A program made the translations under genes and the position numbers. From positions 310,001-374,000 of the forward strand of contig NZ_LR134117.1 of NCBI RefSeq assembly GCF_900635445.1: 64,000 nucleotides of DNA, read 5' to 3'. Positions 1 through 8,399 of this stretch are shown one piece after another; the stretch's first letter is position 1, and the number at the start of each line of letters is the position of its first letter. The notes beneath the pieces were generated by a model, which worked only from the letters and a program-made list of their open reading frames with translations, was not told the DNA's origin and did no database searches. The DNA is from Serratia odorifera (GTDB taxonomy: Bacteria > Pseudomonadota > Gammaproteobacteria > Enterobacterales > Enterobacteriaceae).

Positions 1-3
1 GCA

Positions 4-1044
4 TTATTCGGTTATTGAACGCGCCAGCGCCTCCAGCGAGAAATGGTTCATTTTATCCAGCAGAGGCAGGTAATGTTCAGGCCAGGCCGCAGCACCATGG
101 TATGCCCCTGAAATCGCACCGACCATGGTTGCGACGGTATCCGTGTCATTACCGATATTAACGGCGGAAATAATAGCATCAACCGGCGTAGCGGCACAGC
201 AGGCAAATAATCCCAACGCCGCGGGAACCGCCTCACTGACGTGCAGCCCGGTGCCGATGATATCGTTCAGTTCGACGATCGCGGTTTCCCAGTGGCGGTG
301 ACGCTTGCCAATGGCAACGGCCAGTTCGATACGCCGACCGACCGACGGCCCGGCGCTCGCCATCGCTCCCTGCTCTGCGGCCAGGACTAGCCCTTTATCC
401 GCTCCGTAGATCGACGCGGCGACGATCGACGCGCTGCTGGCACTGGACGAGAGTGCTTCGGCGATCGCCGCCGCCATCGCGGCCGCGCCTGACATCGCCA
501 AAACGTTATTGTGGGTAAAGCGCGCAATGTCGAGCGCACACTGAATAGCGCCGTCCAGATCGCCGGGGTGCAGCACCGCTGCGGGCCAGATCTTCATCGC
601 CGATCCGTTGGTAGCCGCCGCATTGCCGCCGTTGATGATCTGTACCGACTGTTTTTCCCCTTCCAGTTCCCCCTGCAGCGACGCTCGCCGATCGTTGAAA
701 ATCGCCTTCATCGCCGCGCGCGTTGTCGGGCCGGTAAAATTGGCATAAAACGGATAATCCAGCCAGCGCTGGAAGGCTTCTTTCATTGCCGAGTCCGTGA
801 CTTTACGCCCATGAGCCAGCAGTGCATCCATAATATATTTAGCTTGAATAAAATCGTCAGTGCACATGCCGGCTTCGTTGCAACGCCCAAAGGTATCCGC
901 CGGCGGCTTGACAAAGGTGGTCACCCAGCCGCCAAAGGTGTCTTTTATCTGTTGTTGTGTCCGCACTTCCGTAGCGGCGCCCATCGCATCGGCGGCGGCG
1001 GCGCCAATCAGGCAGCCTAAAACGTGGTCGTAATTTGCGTTCAT
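4..1044 (-). CDS. ADP-ribosylglycohydrolase family protein (YegU-like)
   Basis: Predicted to cleave an ADP-ribosyl or related N-glycosidic bond in a two-magnesium active site of the DraG/ARH family. The start taken is the ATG at 1044 (MNANYDHVLG), 346 residues, with an AGGAG ribosome site just upstream; a longer frame opens at 1155 but lacks such a site. The family metal ligands are visible: a TDD motif (CTDDFIQ) in the N-terminal third and GNDTDTVA near the C-terminus, followed by the usual GAISGAYHG glycine-rich helix. It is the third gene of a leftward operon after a GPH-type transporter and a PfkB kinase, the same trio of families as E. coli yegT-yegU-yegV. This context suggests a nucleoside or ribosyl-conjugate salvage role. 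The substrate is unknown. Family call secure, role inferred. Confidence 0.88.
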   Translation of the reverse strand: MNANYDHVLGCLIGAAAADAMGAATEVRTQQQIKDTFGGWVTTFVKPPADTFGRCNEAGMCTDDFIQAKYIMDALLAHGRKVTDSAMKEAFQRWLDYPFYANFTGPTTRAAMKAIFNDRRASLQGELEGEKQSVQIINGGNAAATNGSAMKIWPAAVLHPGDLDGAIQCALDIARFTHNNVLAMSGAAAMAAAIAEALSSSASSASIVAASIYGADKGLVLAAEQGAMASAGPSVGRRIELAVAIGKRHRHWETAIVELNDIIGTGLHVSEAVPAALGLFACCAATPVDAIISAVNIGNDTDTVATMVGAISGAYHGAAAWPEHYLPLLDKMNHFSLEALARSITE

Positions 1045-1061
1045 CAAAATCTCCTTGGGGT

Positions 1062-2000
1062 TTATCGGGTCTGGTGGGTCATGAATGCCGCCAGTTGTTC
1101 GGCATCCGGCAGCGCCGTCATGGCGCCTTTTTGTGTTACTGCCGCCGCGCCGCAAAAATTGGCAACGTGCATCGCCGAGGTGAGCGATTGTTGCCGCCAG
1201 TCCGGTTGCTTCGCCAGCTCGAGCAGTAATCCGCCGACGAAGGCGTCGCCCGCGCCGGTGGTATCGACAACCTGCACCGGCAGCGCGGGATAATGCCGTT
1301 CTTGCCGTTGATGTATCAGATACGCCCCCGCGTCACCGAGCGAAATGACGGTGGTCGGGCAACCCAGTTCTCGGGCGTAGTAGCGGGCGGCGCGCCAGTC
1401 CTGCCGTTGAGTCAATCGACACAGCTCATCGGCCGAAATCTTGCAGATATCCGCCTGGGCAATGGCATTTTCGATTTGTGGCGCAATGTCAGCCGGACAG
1501 TCCCACATGGCTTCGCGTAGGTTGACGTCAAACAGCACCGACCCGTGCGCCAAACGCATGCGCTGGGCGCCTTGCAGACAGGCATCGCGCGCTGGCTGGC
1601 GAATCAGGCCGATGGAGTTGAAGTAAAACCATTGATTGGCAGCGAACGGCGGCAGATCGGCGGCGCAGACAAAACTGTCGGCGCTGGGGGCCACCAGATA
1701 GCTGAACGAACGTTCACCGTCGGCCGCCAGATCGACAATCAGTACCGCAGTTTTCAACGCCGGGTCGAGGGTCAGATGGCGAATGTCGACCCCTTCACGC
1801 CGCAGGGTTTGTGCCAGAAAGTGCCCGACCGGATCCAGCCCCAGGCGGCCAATAAAGCCGCAACTGCCGGCCAGTCGGGCGACGCACACCGCCACGTTGG
1901 CCGACGCGCCGCCGGGGCATTTCAAATAGCGTTGTTGGTCATCGGGCACCAGATCGACCGAGGCATCGCCAATCACCCAGACGGTATTTTTAGTCTGCAT
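1062..2000 (-). CDS. PfkB-family carbohydrate or nucleoside kinase (YegV-like)
   Basis: Phosphorylates a sugar or nucleoside hydroxyl with ATP; this is the ribokinase fold. The C-terminal PfkB signature DTTGAGDAFVGG carries the catalytic aspartate and anion hole, and the N-terminal GGASANVAV motif is the family's substrate-binding glycine stretch. Start at 2000 (MQTKNTVWVIGD) is preferred because the transporter stop codon lies one base upstream and GAGG sits at proper spacing; the alternative start at 2018 would overlap the transporter gene. The product is 312 residues, normal for the family. Tight packing with its neighbours indicates translational coupling. The sequence resembles fructokinases and aminoimidazole riboside kinases, so the exact substrate cannot be read from sequence. 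Confidence 0.88.
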   Translation of the reverse strand: MQTKNTVWVIGDASVDLVPDDQQRYLKCPGGASANVAVCVARLAGSCGFIGRLGLDPVGHFLAQTLRREGVDIRHLTLDPALKTAVLIVDLAADGERSFSYLVAPSADSFVCAADLPPFAANQWFYFNSIGLIRQPARDACLQGAQRMRLAHGSVLFDVNLREAMWDCPADIAPQIENAIAQADICKISADELCRLTQRQDWRAARYYARELGCPTTVISLGDAGAYLIHQRQERHYPALPVQVVDTTGAGDAFVGGLLLELAKQPDWRQQSLTSAMHVANFCGAAAVTQKGAMTALPDAEQLAAFMTHQTR

Positions 2001-2001
2001 A

Positions 2002-3333
2002 TCAGCCTCGCTTGCCAAGCGCTAGCTTCAGCTCGGCATAATAGTGATTATTAATGATGTAACGCTTCATGATCAGGCTAATGGCAAAATGAAACAGAGC
2101 GGGAATTATCGTCATCATTAGCGCGATGCCGACCAATGCCGTTGGCGATTGTTGCGCATCCGGCTGGTAACCGAAATAACTCAGCAGAAAACCCAATATT
2201 CCCCCGGCGATGCCCATGCCGAACTTCTGGAAAAACAGGATGCCGCCAAAAGCCAGACCGGAAACCCGTTTGCCATTTTTGTGTTCACCGTAATCTACCG
2301 CTTCGGCAATCGACGACCAGAAAATTGGCATTTGCATATCGCAGAAATAATTAATCAGGAAATAGGCGATAAAGGCCAACCACAGATCGCCCTGCCCCAC
2401 CAGAAAATACATCGCCAGGCTGAGAATAAAGGTCATCAACTGGGTATGACGGAACAGTTTTATCTTGTCATAGGTCCGAGTTATATAGGTGGTAGATATC
2501 ATTGCCAATATCGAAGCCACCACGCCGATGGTTAAAAAAGGTGAAATTAACGCGTCACCGCCATTCAGATAATATTTGGCGTAATACGCCGCTACCGAAC
2601 CACGAATCACATATCCGCACATCAGCAGCATGATCACCACACCCAGCAGTAGCCATTGATCGTTACGCAATAGCAGCCTGAACTGTTCGCCGCTGCGCAT
2701 GGTAGGGATTTCCGGTCGGCTACGTTCGCGCGTGGTCAGGAAGCAGAAGATGAACAGCGCCGCCCCGACCGCCCCCATCAGCCCCATAGACAATTGATAG
2801 CCCAGCGCCTTGTTACCCTGGCCGAGCCACACCGCCATTATCGGCACAATGATGGTTACCAGAAACGCGGCAATCTTGGTCATCACAAAGCGATATCCAT
2901 TCGCGCTCAATCGCTCTAGCGGATCATCGGTAATAACGCCAATCATTGAGATATAAGGAATGGTTATCGCGGTATAGACCACGGTCATCAGTATGTAGGT
3001 AAAATAGGCCCAGGCCAGTTTTGCTGTATAGGCAACATCCGGTGTAATAAACATCAGATAGACCGCAAAACCAAACGGCAGGGCAAACCATAATAGATAA
3101 GGGCGGTAACGTCCCCAGCGTGTATTGACCTTATCGGTATACATACCCATCAACGGATCGATAATGGCGTCGATAAAACGCACCACCATAAATAACACGC
3201 CGACGTCGACCGCATGCAAGCCATATACGTCGGTATAAAAATAGGCCAGCAGCAATTGCATCGCAATCATGATGATATTGATTGCCATATCCCCGGCGCC
3301 AAAGCCTACTTTCTCTATTACTGACAGTTTCAT
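2002..3333 (-). CDS. GPH-family cation symporter (MelB/YegT-like position)
   Basis: A 443-residue inner-membrane transporter with about twelve hydrophobic segments. The GPH (glycoside-pentoside-hexuronide) family of the major facilitator superfamily is shown by the cytoplasmic loop DKVNTRWGRYRPYLLW and the preceding DAIIDPLMG stretch, the cation and substrate-binding region in MelB and its relatives. These proteins couple uptake of a glycoside, pentoside or hexuronide to a sodium or proton gradient. It is the first gene of the leftward operon with the kinase and ADP-ribosylglycohydrolase. Ribosome site AAGGTG lies upstream of ATG 3333. It takes the place that the nucleoside transporter yegT has in E. 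coli, but belongs to a different transporter family as far as I can judge, so the cargo may be a riboside. Confidence 0.88.
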   Translation of the reverse strand: MKLSVIEKVGFGAGDMAINIIMIAMQLLLAYFYTDVYGLHAVDVGVLFMVVRFIDAIIDPLMGMYTDKVNTRWGRYRPYLLWFALPFGFAVYLMFITPDVAYTAKLAWAYFTYILMTVVYTAITIPYISMIGVITDDPLERLSANGYRFVMTKIAAFLVTIIVPIMAVWLGQGNKALGYQLSMGLMGAVGAALFIFCFLTTRERSRPEIPTMRSGEQFRLLLRNDQWLLLGVVIMLLMCGYVIRGSVAAYYAKYYLNGGDALISPFLTIGVVASILAMISTTYITRTYDKIKLFRHTQLMTFILSLAMYFLVGQGDLWLAFIAYFLINYFCDMQMPIFWSSIAEAVDYGEHKNGKRVSGLAFGGILFFQKFGMGIAGGILGFLLSYFGYQPDAQQSPTALVGIALMMTIIPALFHFAISLIMKRYIINNHYYAELKLALGKRG

Positions 3334-3497
3334 CTGAGCACCTTTTAATAACGTATGACGCCGGCATCAACAGCGGGTCATTTTTATTATTCACAACCTG
3401 ACCCGTTTGGCCGGTTGTTGACGACTCAAGCCGTTTGCTTGCTTCGCCCCCCTGGAACGTTGGCACCAACCCAGTGTAGTGAATATGATAAAAATAT

Positions 3498-3519
3498 AAA
3501 GGTATACCATTATACTTTT
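3498..3519. promoter_or_regulatory. Inverted repeat, candidate operator of the transporter operon
   Basis: GTATA at 3502-3506 and TATAC at 3511-3515 form perfect 5-bp arms around CCAT, and the symmetry extends outwards with AAA (3498-3500) against TTT (3517-3519), interrupted by one mismatch. The shape is like operators of GntR/HutC-type regulators. E. coli yegTUV has a GntR-type neighbour, YegW, but no such gene is in this window. Regulator and function are inference. Confidence 0.35.
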
Positions 3520-3532
3520 TAATTGAGATCAC

Positions 3533-3565
3533 AAAAAAAAGCTGCCATCGGGATTGTTGATGGCA
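3533..3565 (-). terminator. Terminator-like hairpin in the transporter operon leader
   Basis: Read leftward, TGCCATC (3565-3559) pairs with GATGGCA (3549-3543) and is followed two bases later by eight T residues (3540-3533). It lies about 200 bases upstream of the transporter start and is in the orientation to stop transcripts heading into that operon. No gene upstream on this strand needs it, so it may be a leader attenuator, the end of a small RNA, or insulation of priC. Confidence 0.5.
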
Positions 3566-3690
3566 ACAACCAGACAAAAATTCTTTTGCATTCAAGCTGC
3601 TGGCGAAATAGCCGATAATGGCGATGGCGCTTGTATCAAACGACTATCGCGGGCAAGCTAGGCTTCTGTGAGTACAACTTGGGGATCGGC

Positions 3691-4227
3691 GTGAATACGC
3701 AGCATTTATTACAGGCTTTGCAGCAGCAAATCGCGGCGCTTGCCAGCGAAGTAACGCCGCGCGGCGATACACCGGTTTCGCAGGCGCGTTTCGATAGCGC
3801 GTTGTTTGCCAACCACGGGACGCGGCTGCGAGATTACCTGGCGCAGGTGCAGAAGAACTTCAGCCAATTGCAATCCGCCGTCCATGACAATCGCAACGCG
3901 CAAGTGGCGTTCCTGGCGGAAAAGCTGGTCGCGCAGATCGGCGCTCTGCAACGTGAACTGGCCACCCAGACGCTGCGACGTCAGAATCAACCCAAAGCAC
4001 CGGCGCAGGTCGATCTGTACCATAAACTGGCGGAGCATCAGGATTATGAGCGTCGTTTGCTGGCGATGATCCAGGATCGCGAAAGCCTGTTAGGCCGACA
4101 GACCACTTTGGCTGGGCAGCAAAAAATACAGCAGGAGCTGGCGGCACTCGAAGGCCGGTTGATGCGATGCCGTCAAGCGTTGGCACGCATAGAACGCAGT
4201 ATTGAAAGAAAAGAAAACGGTTTTTGA
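3691..4227 (+). CDS. priC: Primosomal replication protein N'' (PriC)
   Basis: PriC helps reload the replicative helicase DnaB at stalled forks by binding SSB-coated DNA, in the PriA-independent or Rep-assisted restart route. Starting at GTG 3691 gives 178 residues, close to the 175 of E. coli PriC; an upstream ATG at 3631 would add 20 residues not seen in the family, and GGGGAT sits before the GTG. The protein is all-helical and rich in Arg, Gln and Leu. HQDYERRLLAMI matches the HQDFERRL region of E. coli PriC as I recall it, and the C-terminal RLMRCRQALARIER segment matches RLARCRHALEKIE. It is followed by rsmS as in E. coli. Confidence 0.9.
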   Translation: MNTQHLLQALQQQIAALASEVTPRGDTPVSQARFDSALFANHGTRLRDYLAQVQKNFSQLQSAVHDNRNAQVAFLAEKLVAQIGALQRELATQTLRRQNQPKAPAQVDLYHKLAEHQDYERRLLAMIQDRESLLGRQTTLAGQQKIQQELAALEGRLMRCRQALARIERSIERKENGF

Positions 4228-4336
4228 AGTTTTATCACATTATTTGAAGGAATATTCCCCTCCCCGACCAGGGTTCACTATACTCAGCCAGTGTCAGAAT
4301 TCATTCACCTATCGCAAACCAAATAATGTTGGATTT

Positions 4337-4516
4337 ATGTCCCTAGAAAATGCTTCACCAGAATTACAGCTGGCAGTCGATCTGATTTACCTGCTGGAAT
4401 GTAACGAGATCGATCCAGCCACCGCGCTGGCGGCGCTGGATATCGTCAAACGGGACTATCAGGAAAAAATGCAGCGCAGCGGTGCCAGCACGCCGTATCT
4501 GCCCGGCACCCCGTAA
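4337..4516 (+). CDS. rsmS: RsmS (YbaM) family small protein
   Basis: A 59-residue acidic protein starting MSLENASPELQLAVDLIYLL at ATG 4337. It corresponds to E. coli YbaM, renamed RsmS, reported as a modulator of Rsm-controlled secondary metabolism in Pectobacterium and otherwise poorly understood. The position right after priC and convergent with mscK is conserved in enterobacteria. A longer frame begins at 4202 inside priC but its extra N-terminus is not family-like. The gap between priC and this start is 109 bases, so it may have its own promoter. Confidence 0.85.
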   Translation: MSLENASPELQLAVDLIYLLECNEIDPATALAALDIVKRDYQEKMQRSGASTPYLPGTP

Positions 4517-4536
4517 CACCGCGCAGCGGTTGCCCA

Positions 4537-7500
4537 TCAGCCGGCCGGTTGTTCCGGCCCGGGATTGAAGTCACGCTTCACTTCCTGCACCTCATTGCCC
4601 TGCTGGTTATGCAAATACACTTCCAACTGGTTGAAGGCGATATTGATGTCGTTCTCGCGGCACAAGCGATCGATTGAGCGATTAAGCTCATCGACGGTAT
4701 AACTGCGATCGCGCAGCTCGCGTACGTACAGGCGCAATTCATGATCGAGCGTGCTGGCACCGAAATTCAGGAAAAACACCTGCGGTTCCGGATCGGTCAT
4801 TACCCGCGGATTATCGTGCGCGGCCTTCAGCAACACCTGTTTGACCTTGTCCAGATCGGAACCGTAGGCCACGCCTACCTTGATCAAGACCCGAGTAATG
4901 GTGTCGGACAGCGACCAGTTAATCAGCCTTTCGGTGACGAACGCCTTGTTCGGGATGATCACTTCCTTGCGATCGAAATCGGTAATGGTGGTGGCGCGAA
5001 TGCGAATTTTACTGACAGAACCGGAAAAAGTACCGATGGTAATGGTATCGCCGATGCGCACCGGGCGTTCAAACAGGATGATCAAGCCGGAAACAAAGTT
5101 GGCGAAGATCTCCTGCAAGCCAAAGCCCAGCCCGACCGACAGCGCCGCTACCAGCCACTGCAGCTTGTCCCACGAGACGCCCAGCGATCCCAGCGCGGTT
5201 ACGGTGCCTACCGCGGTGATCAGATAGGTCAGAATGGTGGTGATGGCGTACGACGCCCCCTGCCGCAGTTGCAAGCGTGACAGCACCAGCACCTCCAGCA
5301 GCCCCGGCAGGTTGCGCGTCATGACATAGGCGACTATCACCGCCAGCAACGCCACCATCAGATTGCCGAGCGTCACCGCCTGCGGCAGGCTGCTGCCGGC
5401 CACCACGCTGGTGTAATGCCACAGCGAGATGCTGTCCAGGTAGCCGAACACCGTGATCAGATCCGACCAAATCGCATAGAACGCGGTCGCGAACAGCAGA
5501 AACAGTGCCATGGTGGTCAAACGCAATGACTGCTGATTGATCTGATCCAGCGCCAACGGCGGCTCTTCCACCGGTTCGTTGCCTTCTGCGCCCTCTTTCG
5601 CCAGGCTTTGGCGTCGCGCCAGCGCCCGGCGGTAAGCCAAACGCCGCGCGGCAACGCTTAAGCCACGGATGGCGGTCAGATAAACGATATTCCACAGGAA
5701 AAACAGATACAGACTGTCGATCCCGCGCCCTGCCAGCCGCAGCGTGGTATAGAAATAACCGGCGAACATCAGCCCAAGCAGCATTAGCGGCGTCGCGGCA
5801 ATGGCGGTAACAATCACCAGCCGTACCGCATGCGCGCCCTTTTCGCGCCAGCTGTCGCGGCAGAGCGGGAATACCAGCACCGCCAGCAGCAGCAGCGTCA
5901 ACATCACCACCACCTGACCGATCACGTCCTCCACCAGTCGCAAAGGCGCCTTTTCACCCAGGACCGACCAGAAGATCAGCGGCAATAGCGCCAGTCCCAG
6001 ACGAATTGTCTGGCGGCGGTAGTGCGCGCACAGGCTCGCCGCGAGGGCGAAGTGCCGCTCGGCAATCCCCCCTGGCGCCATCAGGCGGAAGGTGAAGCCG
6101 AACACCAGGTAAAACAGCGACAGCTGCTGTGACAGCGACCATAAAAAATCGCTGATGCTGATTTCCGAGCGGTAGCACCAAAAGCCGACGCCAAGCAGCA
6201 ACGCGGCACCCGGCACCACTTTCAGCAAAATCAGCAACAGCGCTTTTGGCGTATGCAGCTGGCTGTCACGCTTCAATTGCCCCACGTCATTGCTGAGCTT
6301 TTGTATATGGCTGTCAATCAGACTATAGCGCCAGCGCAGCAGGCCGATAATCAACAGCATCGGCAGCAGGAACACCAGCACACGCAGTCCGCCGTCCAGC
6401 AGTTTGGCGGCTTTGAATTTGAAATCCAGCGACGCCAACTGTTGTTTGATGGCGCCGGGCAAGGCCTTTAGCCAGGCCAGGTCGATGGGTTTATTGCTGT
6501 TCACCCAAAAAATCTGCTGGGTCAGCGTGTCCTGCACCGAATCGTATACGCTGGTGAGCTGCTGCTGATTGATTTGCAGATTAATCGCCAGCGTCAGTTG
6601 ATTGCTCAATTGGCGGTTAAGCTGATCCAGCAATTCGCGGCGCATATCAATGATTTCATTCAACGCATCAATCACGTCATCGCTGGCTTTTTCCTGGGCA
6701 TTGGCCAACAGCTTATCGATGTAATCATTGCCCTTGAACAGCTCGTCCCGCTGCTGGTTAATGTCAAATTGCTCCAGACGCAGGTCGGCAATGTGGGTTT
6801 GCATATCTGCCACCAGCGCACCCTGCGGCAGGCTCTGCTGCTGTTGGTACAGAATGCGCGACAGCACCAGGCTGCCTTTCAGCATCTGGATCTGTTCTTT
6901 CAGATTGCGTTCGGATTGCAGGCCGCGATCGAGCCAGCTTTTTACCTGGATATTTTGTTGGAACAAGGTGTTGCTTTCACGCGTTGCGGCAATCAGCCGC
7001 TGGCTGAGCTGGCGATTGAGGTCCAGTTCATTACGCACTAGCGCATCGTGCTGGATGTCGGTGGCATCTTCCGGGTTCTGCGCCGCTTTGGCGGTTTTTT
7101 CCGACAGCGTCAGGCGCTTGCTGTTGACCACGTTCTGCAGCATCTGCACCTGATGGTTCAGTTGCTCGATATGACCGTTGGTATAGTCACGCTGTTTCTG
7201 CAGCAAATCCTGGAGCGTGGTATTGGCTTCAAGGCTTTTACGTTGCAGTTCGATCTGCCCATTCAGCAAAACCTGCTCGGTAGCCAGCATCTCCTGTTGG
7301 CTGGTGCGCAACACCGCCTGCCCCGGCGATTGATCATTCAGTTGATTGCGGATCTCCTGCAGGCGCTGCGATGCGGTGTACATGCTGGTTTGCACCCGTT
7401 CCGGCTGGGTTTGCAGCGACACCAGTTGGCTATTGTAGGTCGACAGGTTTTCCTGCGCGCTTTGCAGTTCATCCAGCGTTTGGTACAGGCGACCTTCCAA

Positions 7501-7920
7501 TTGACGCAGCGACAGCGACAGCAGTTCGGCACGTACCGCGGCATCATCCGGCGGCGATTTCATCGCCTCAAGCTGCGCCGTCACCTGCCTCAGTTTCACC
7601 GGAGCCTGCTGTAGCTGCTGTTTCAACTGCGCCCCTTCCTGCCGGACATGCTCGAGAGCGTCCAGCAGTTCGGTGGTGCGGTTGAGATCCTGTTGTGACA
7701 GTTTTTCGACCGGCGTCAGATTTTTTTGCCTGGCCAACGCCTCAAGCTGATTCTGGATATCGCTGCGCGTCGGCAGGTCGCTATTATAGGAAATCTGTGC
7801 CAGCGCCGGCTGCCATAACGTGCAGACAATCAGGAGCAATAGCGCCACCGCGCAGCGTAAGGCCATGCGCGACGGTAACAGTAAGGCCGAGGAAAAGGAT
7901 GTGACGAACCTGCGACTCAT
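4537..7920 (-). CDS. mscK: Mechanosensitive channel MscK (KefA)
   Basis: A very large potassium-dependent mechanosensitive channel of the inner membrane that opens under membrane tension during osmotic downshock. From ATG 7920 it encodes 1127 residues, close to E. coli MscK. A signal peptide (residues 1 to about 41, ending near QPALA) leads into a periplasmic domain of roughly 450 residues that is rich in Gln and Leu and strongly coiled-coil. About eleven membrane segments follow. The MscS core near the C-terminus shows GLGFGLQEIFANFVSGLIIL, the pore helix and cytoplasmic beta-domain entrance of the family. It is convergent with rsmS, as in E. coli. An alternative start at 7977 adds 19 residues ahead of a good signal peptide and is not preferred. 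Confidence 0.94.
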   Translation of the reverse strand: MSRRFVTSFSSALLLPSRMALRCAVALLLLIVCTLWQPALAQISYNSDLPTRSDIQNQLEALARQKNLTPVEKLSQQDLNRTTELLDALEHVRQEGAQLKQQLQQAPVKLRQVTAQLEAMKSPPDDAAVRAELLSLSLRQLEGRLYQTLDELQSAQENLSTYNSQLVSLQTQPERVQTSMYTASQRLQEIRNQLNDQSPGQAVLRTSQQEMLATEQVLLNGQIELQRKSLEANTTLQDLLQKQRDYTNGHIEQLNHQVQMLQNVVNSKRLTLSEKTAKAAQNPEDATDIQHDALVRNELDLNRQLSQRLIAATRESNTLFQQNIQVKSWLDRGLQSERNLKEQIQMLKGSLVLSRILYQQQQSLPQGALVADMQTHIADLRLEQFDINQQRDELFKGNDYIDKLLANAQEKASDDVIDALNEIIDMRRELLDQLNRQLSNQLTLAINLQINQQQLTSVYDSVQDTLTQQIFWVNSNKPIDLAWLKALPGAIKQQLASLDFKFKAAKLLDGGLRVLVFLLPMLLIIGLLRWRYSLIDSHIQKLSNDVGQLKRDSQLHTPKALLLILLKVVPGAALLLGVGFWCYRSEISISDFLWSLSQQLSLFYLVFGFTFRLMAPGGIAERHFALAASLCAHYRRQTIRLGLALLPLIFWSVLGEKAPLRLVEDVIGQVVVMLTLLLLAVLVFPLCRDSWREKGAHAVRLVIVTAIAATPLMLLGLMFAGYFYTTLRLAGRGIDSLYLFFLWNIVYLTAIRGLSVAARRLAYRRALARRQSLAKEGAEGNEPVEEPPLALDQINQQSLRLTTMALFLLFATAFYAIWSDLITVFGYLDSISLWHYTSVVAGSSLPQAVTLGNLMVALLAVIVAYVMTRNLPGLLEVLVLSRLQLRQGASYAITTILTYLITAVGTVTALGSLGVSWDKLQWLVAALSVGLGFGLQEIFANFVSGLIILFERPVRIGDTITIGTFSGSVSKIRIRATTITDFDRKEVIIPNKAFVTERLINWSLSDTITRVLIKVGVAYGSDLDKVKQVLLKAAHDNPRVMTDPEPQVFFLNFGASTLDHELRLYVRELRDRSYTVDELNRSIDRLCRENDINIAFNQLEVYLHNQQGNEVQEVKRDFNPGPEQPAG

Positions 7921-8026
7921 GATTTGACTTCGTTTCAACCAACAAGTCTCAAGATTAGCATGTTCGCCACCTGGCAAAAAACGAGAAAAATATTGCCGAT
8001 GATGAATGGCGCGACAGGCCGCCTGC

Positions 8027-8380
8027 TCAGAACGTCAGAACTTTGTCCGCTGCCAGCGTCCACTGCGCCAGTTCAATCAGTGTCCCGATTTCCACCCCGT
8101 CGACCAGCGTCAATCTGCTGACGCCACGCGCATCGGCGCAGGTTTTACACAGTCTGATCGGCACCTGTTGGGCGCTGAGAATTTCCAGCATCTGCTGCAG
8201 ATGGTAGCCTTCGTGCGGCTGCTGCCCGGCGATGCCGGCAATCACCGCGTCAGACATCAAAAACAGTTTCAAATCCAGCGCCTGTTGCTGCTCTTTCAAG
8301 GCAATCGCCAGACGCAGTGCATTGAACAGCGATTCCTGCCCGTAGGCCGCACCGCTGGCAATCAGTACCATTGAAGACAT
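8027..8380 (-). CDS. DsrE/DsrF-like (YchN-type) small protein
   Basis: A 117-residue protein of the DsrE sulfur-carrier fold: a hydrophobic first strand (SSMVLIASGAAYGQES), an alpha/beta layout, and a LCKTCADARG segment holding two cysteines at the place where DsrE-family proteins carry their reactive cysteine. Known members relay persulfide sulfur or have unknown roles; YchN is a hexamer of unknown function. Two consecutive ATGs (8383 and 8380) follow GGGAGG; the second has the better spacing. The gene ends 107 bases before mscK's start and begins 19 bases after acrR's stop, on the same strand. E. coli has no such gene between acrR and mscK, so this is a lineage-specific insertion. Function unknown. 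Confidence 0.8.
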   Translation of the reverse strand: MSSMVLIASGAAYGQESLFNALRLAIALKEQQQALDLKLFLMSDAVIAGIAGQQPHEGYHLQQMLEILSAQQVPIRLCKTCADARGVSRLTLVDGVEIGTLIELAQWTLAADKVLTF

Positions 8381-8399
8381 CATTCCTCCCTGCTTGCAG

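Larger units (their letters stand above)
3334..3690. other. Intergenic region upstream of the transporter operon and priC
   Basis: About 357 bases with no convincing gene. It holds an inverted repeat at 3498-3519 and a leftward terminator-like hairpin at 3533-3565, listed separately. The region must contain the promoters for both divergent transcripts; I could not assign -35 and -10 boxes with confidence. Confidence 0.6.
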
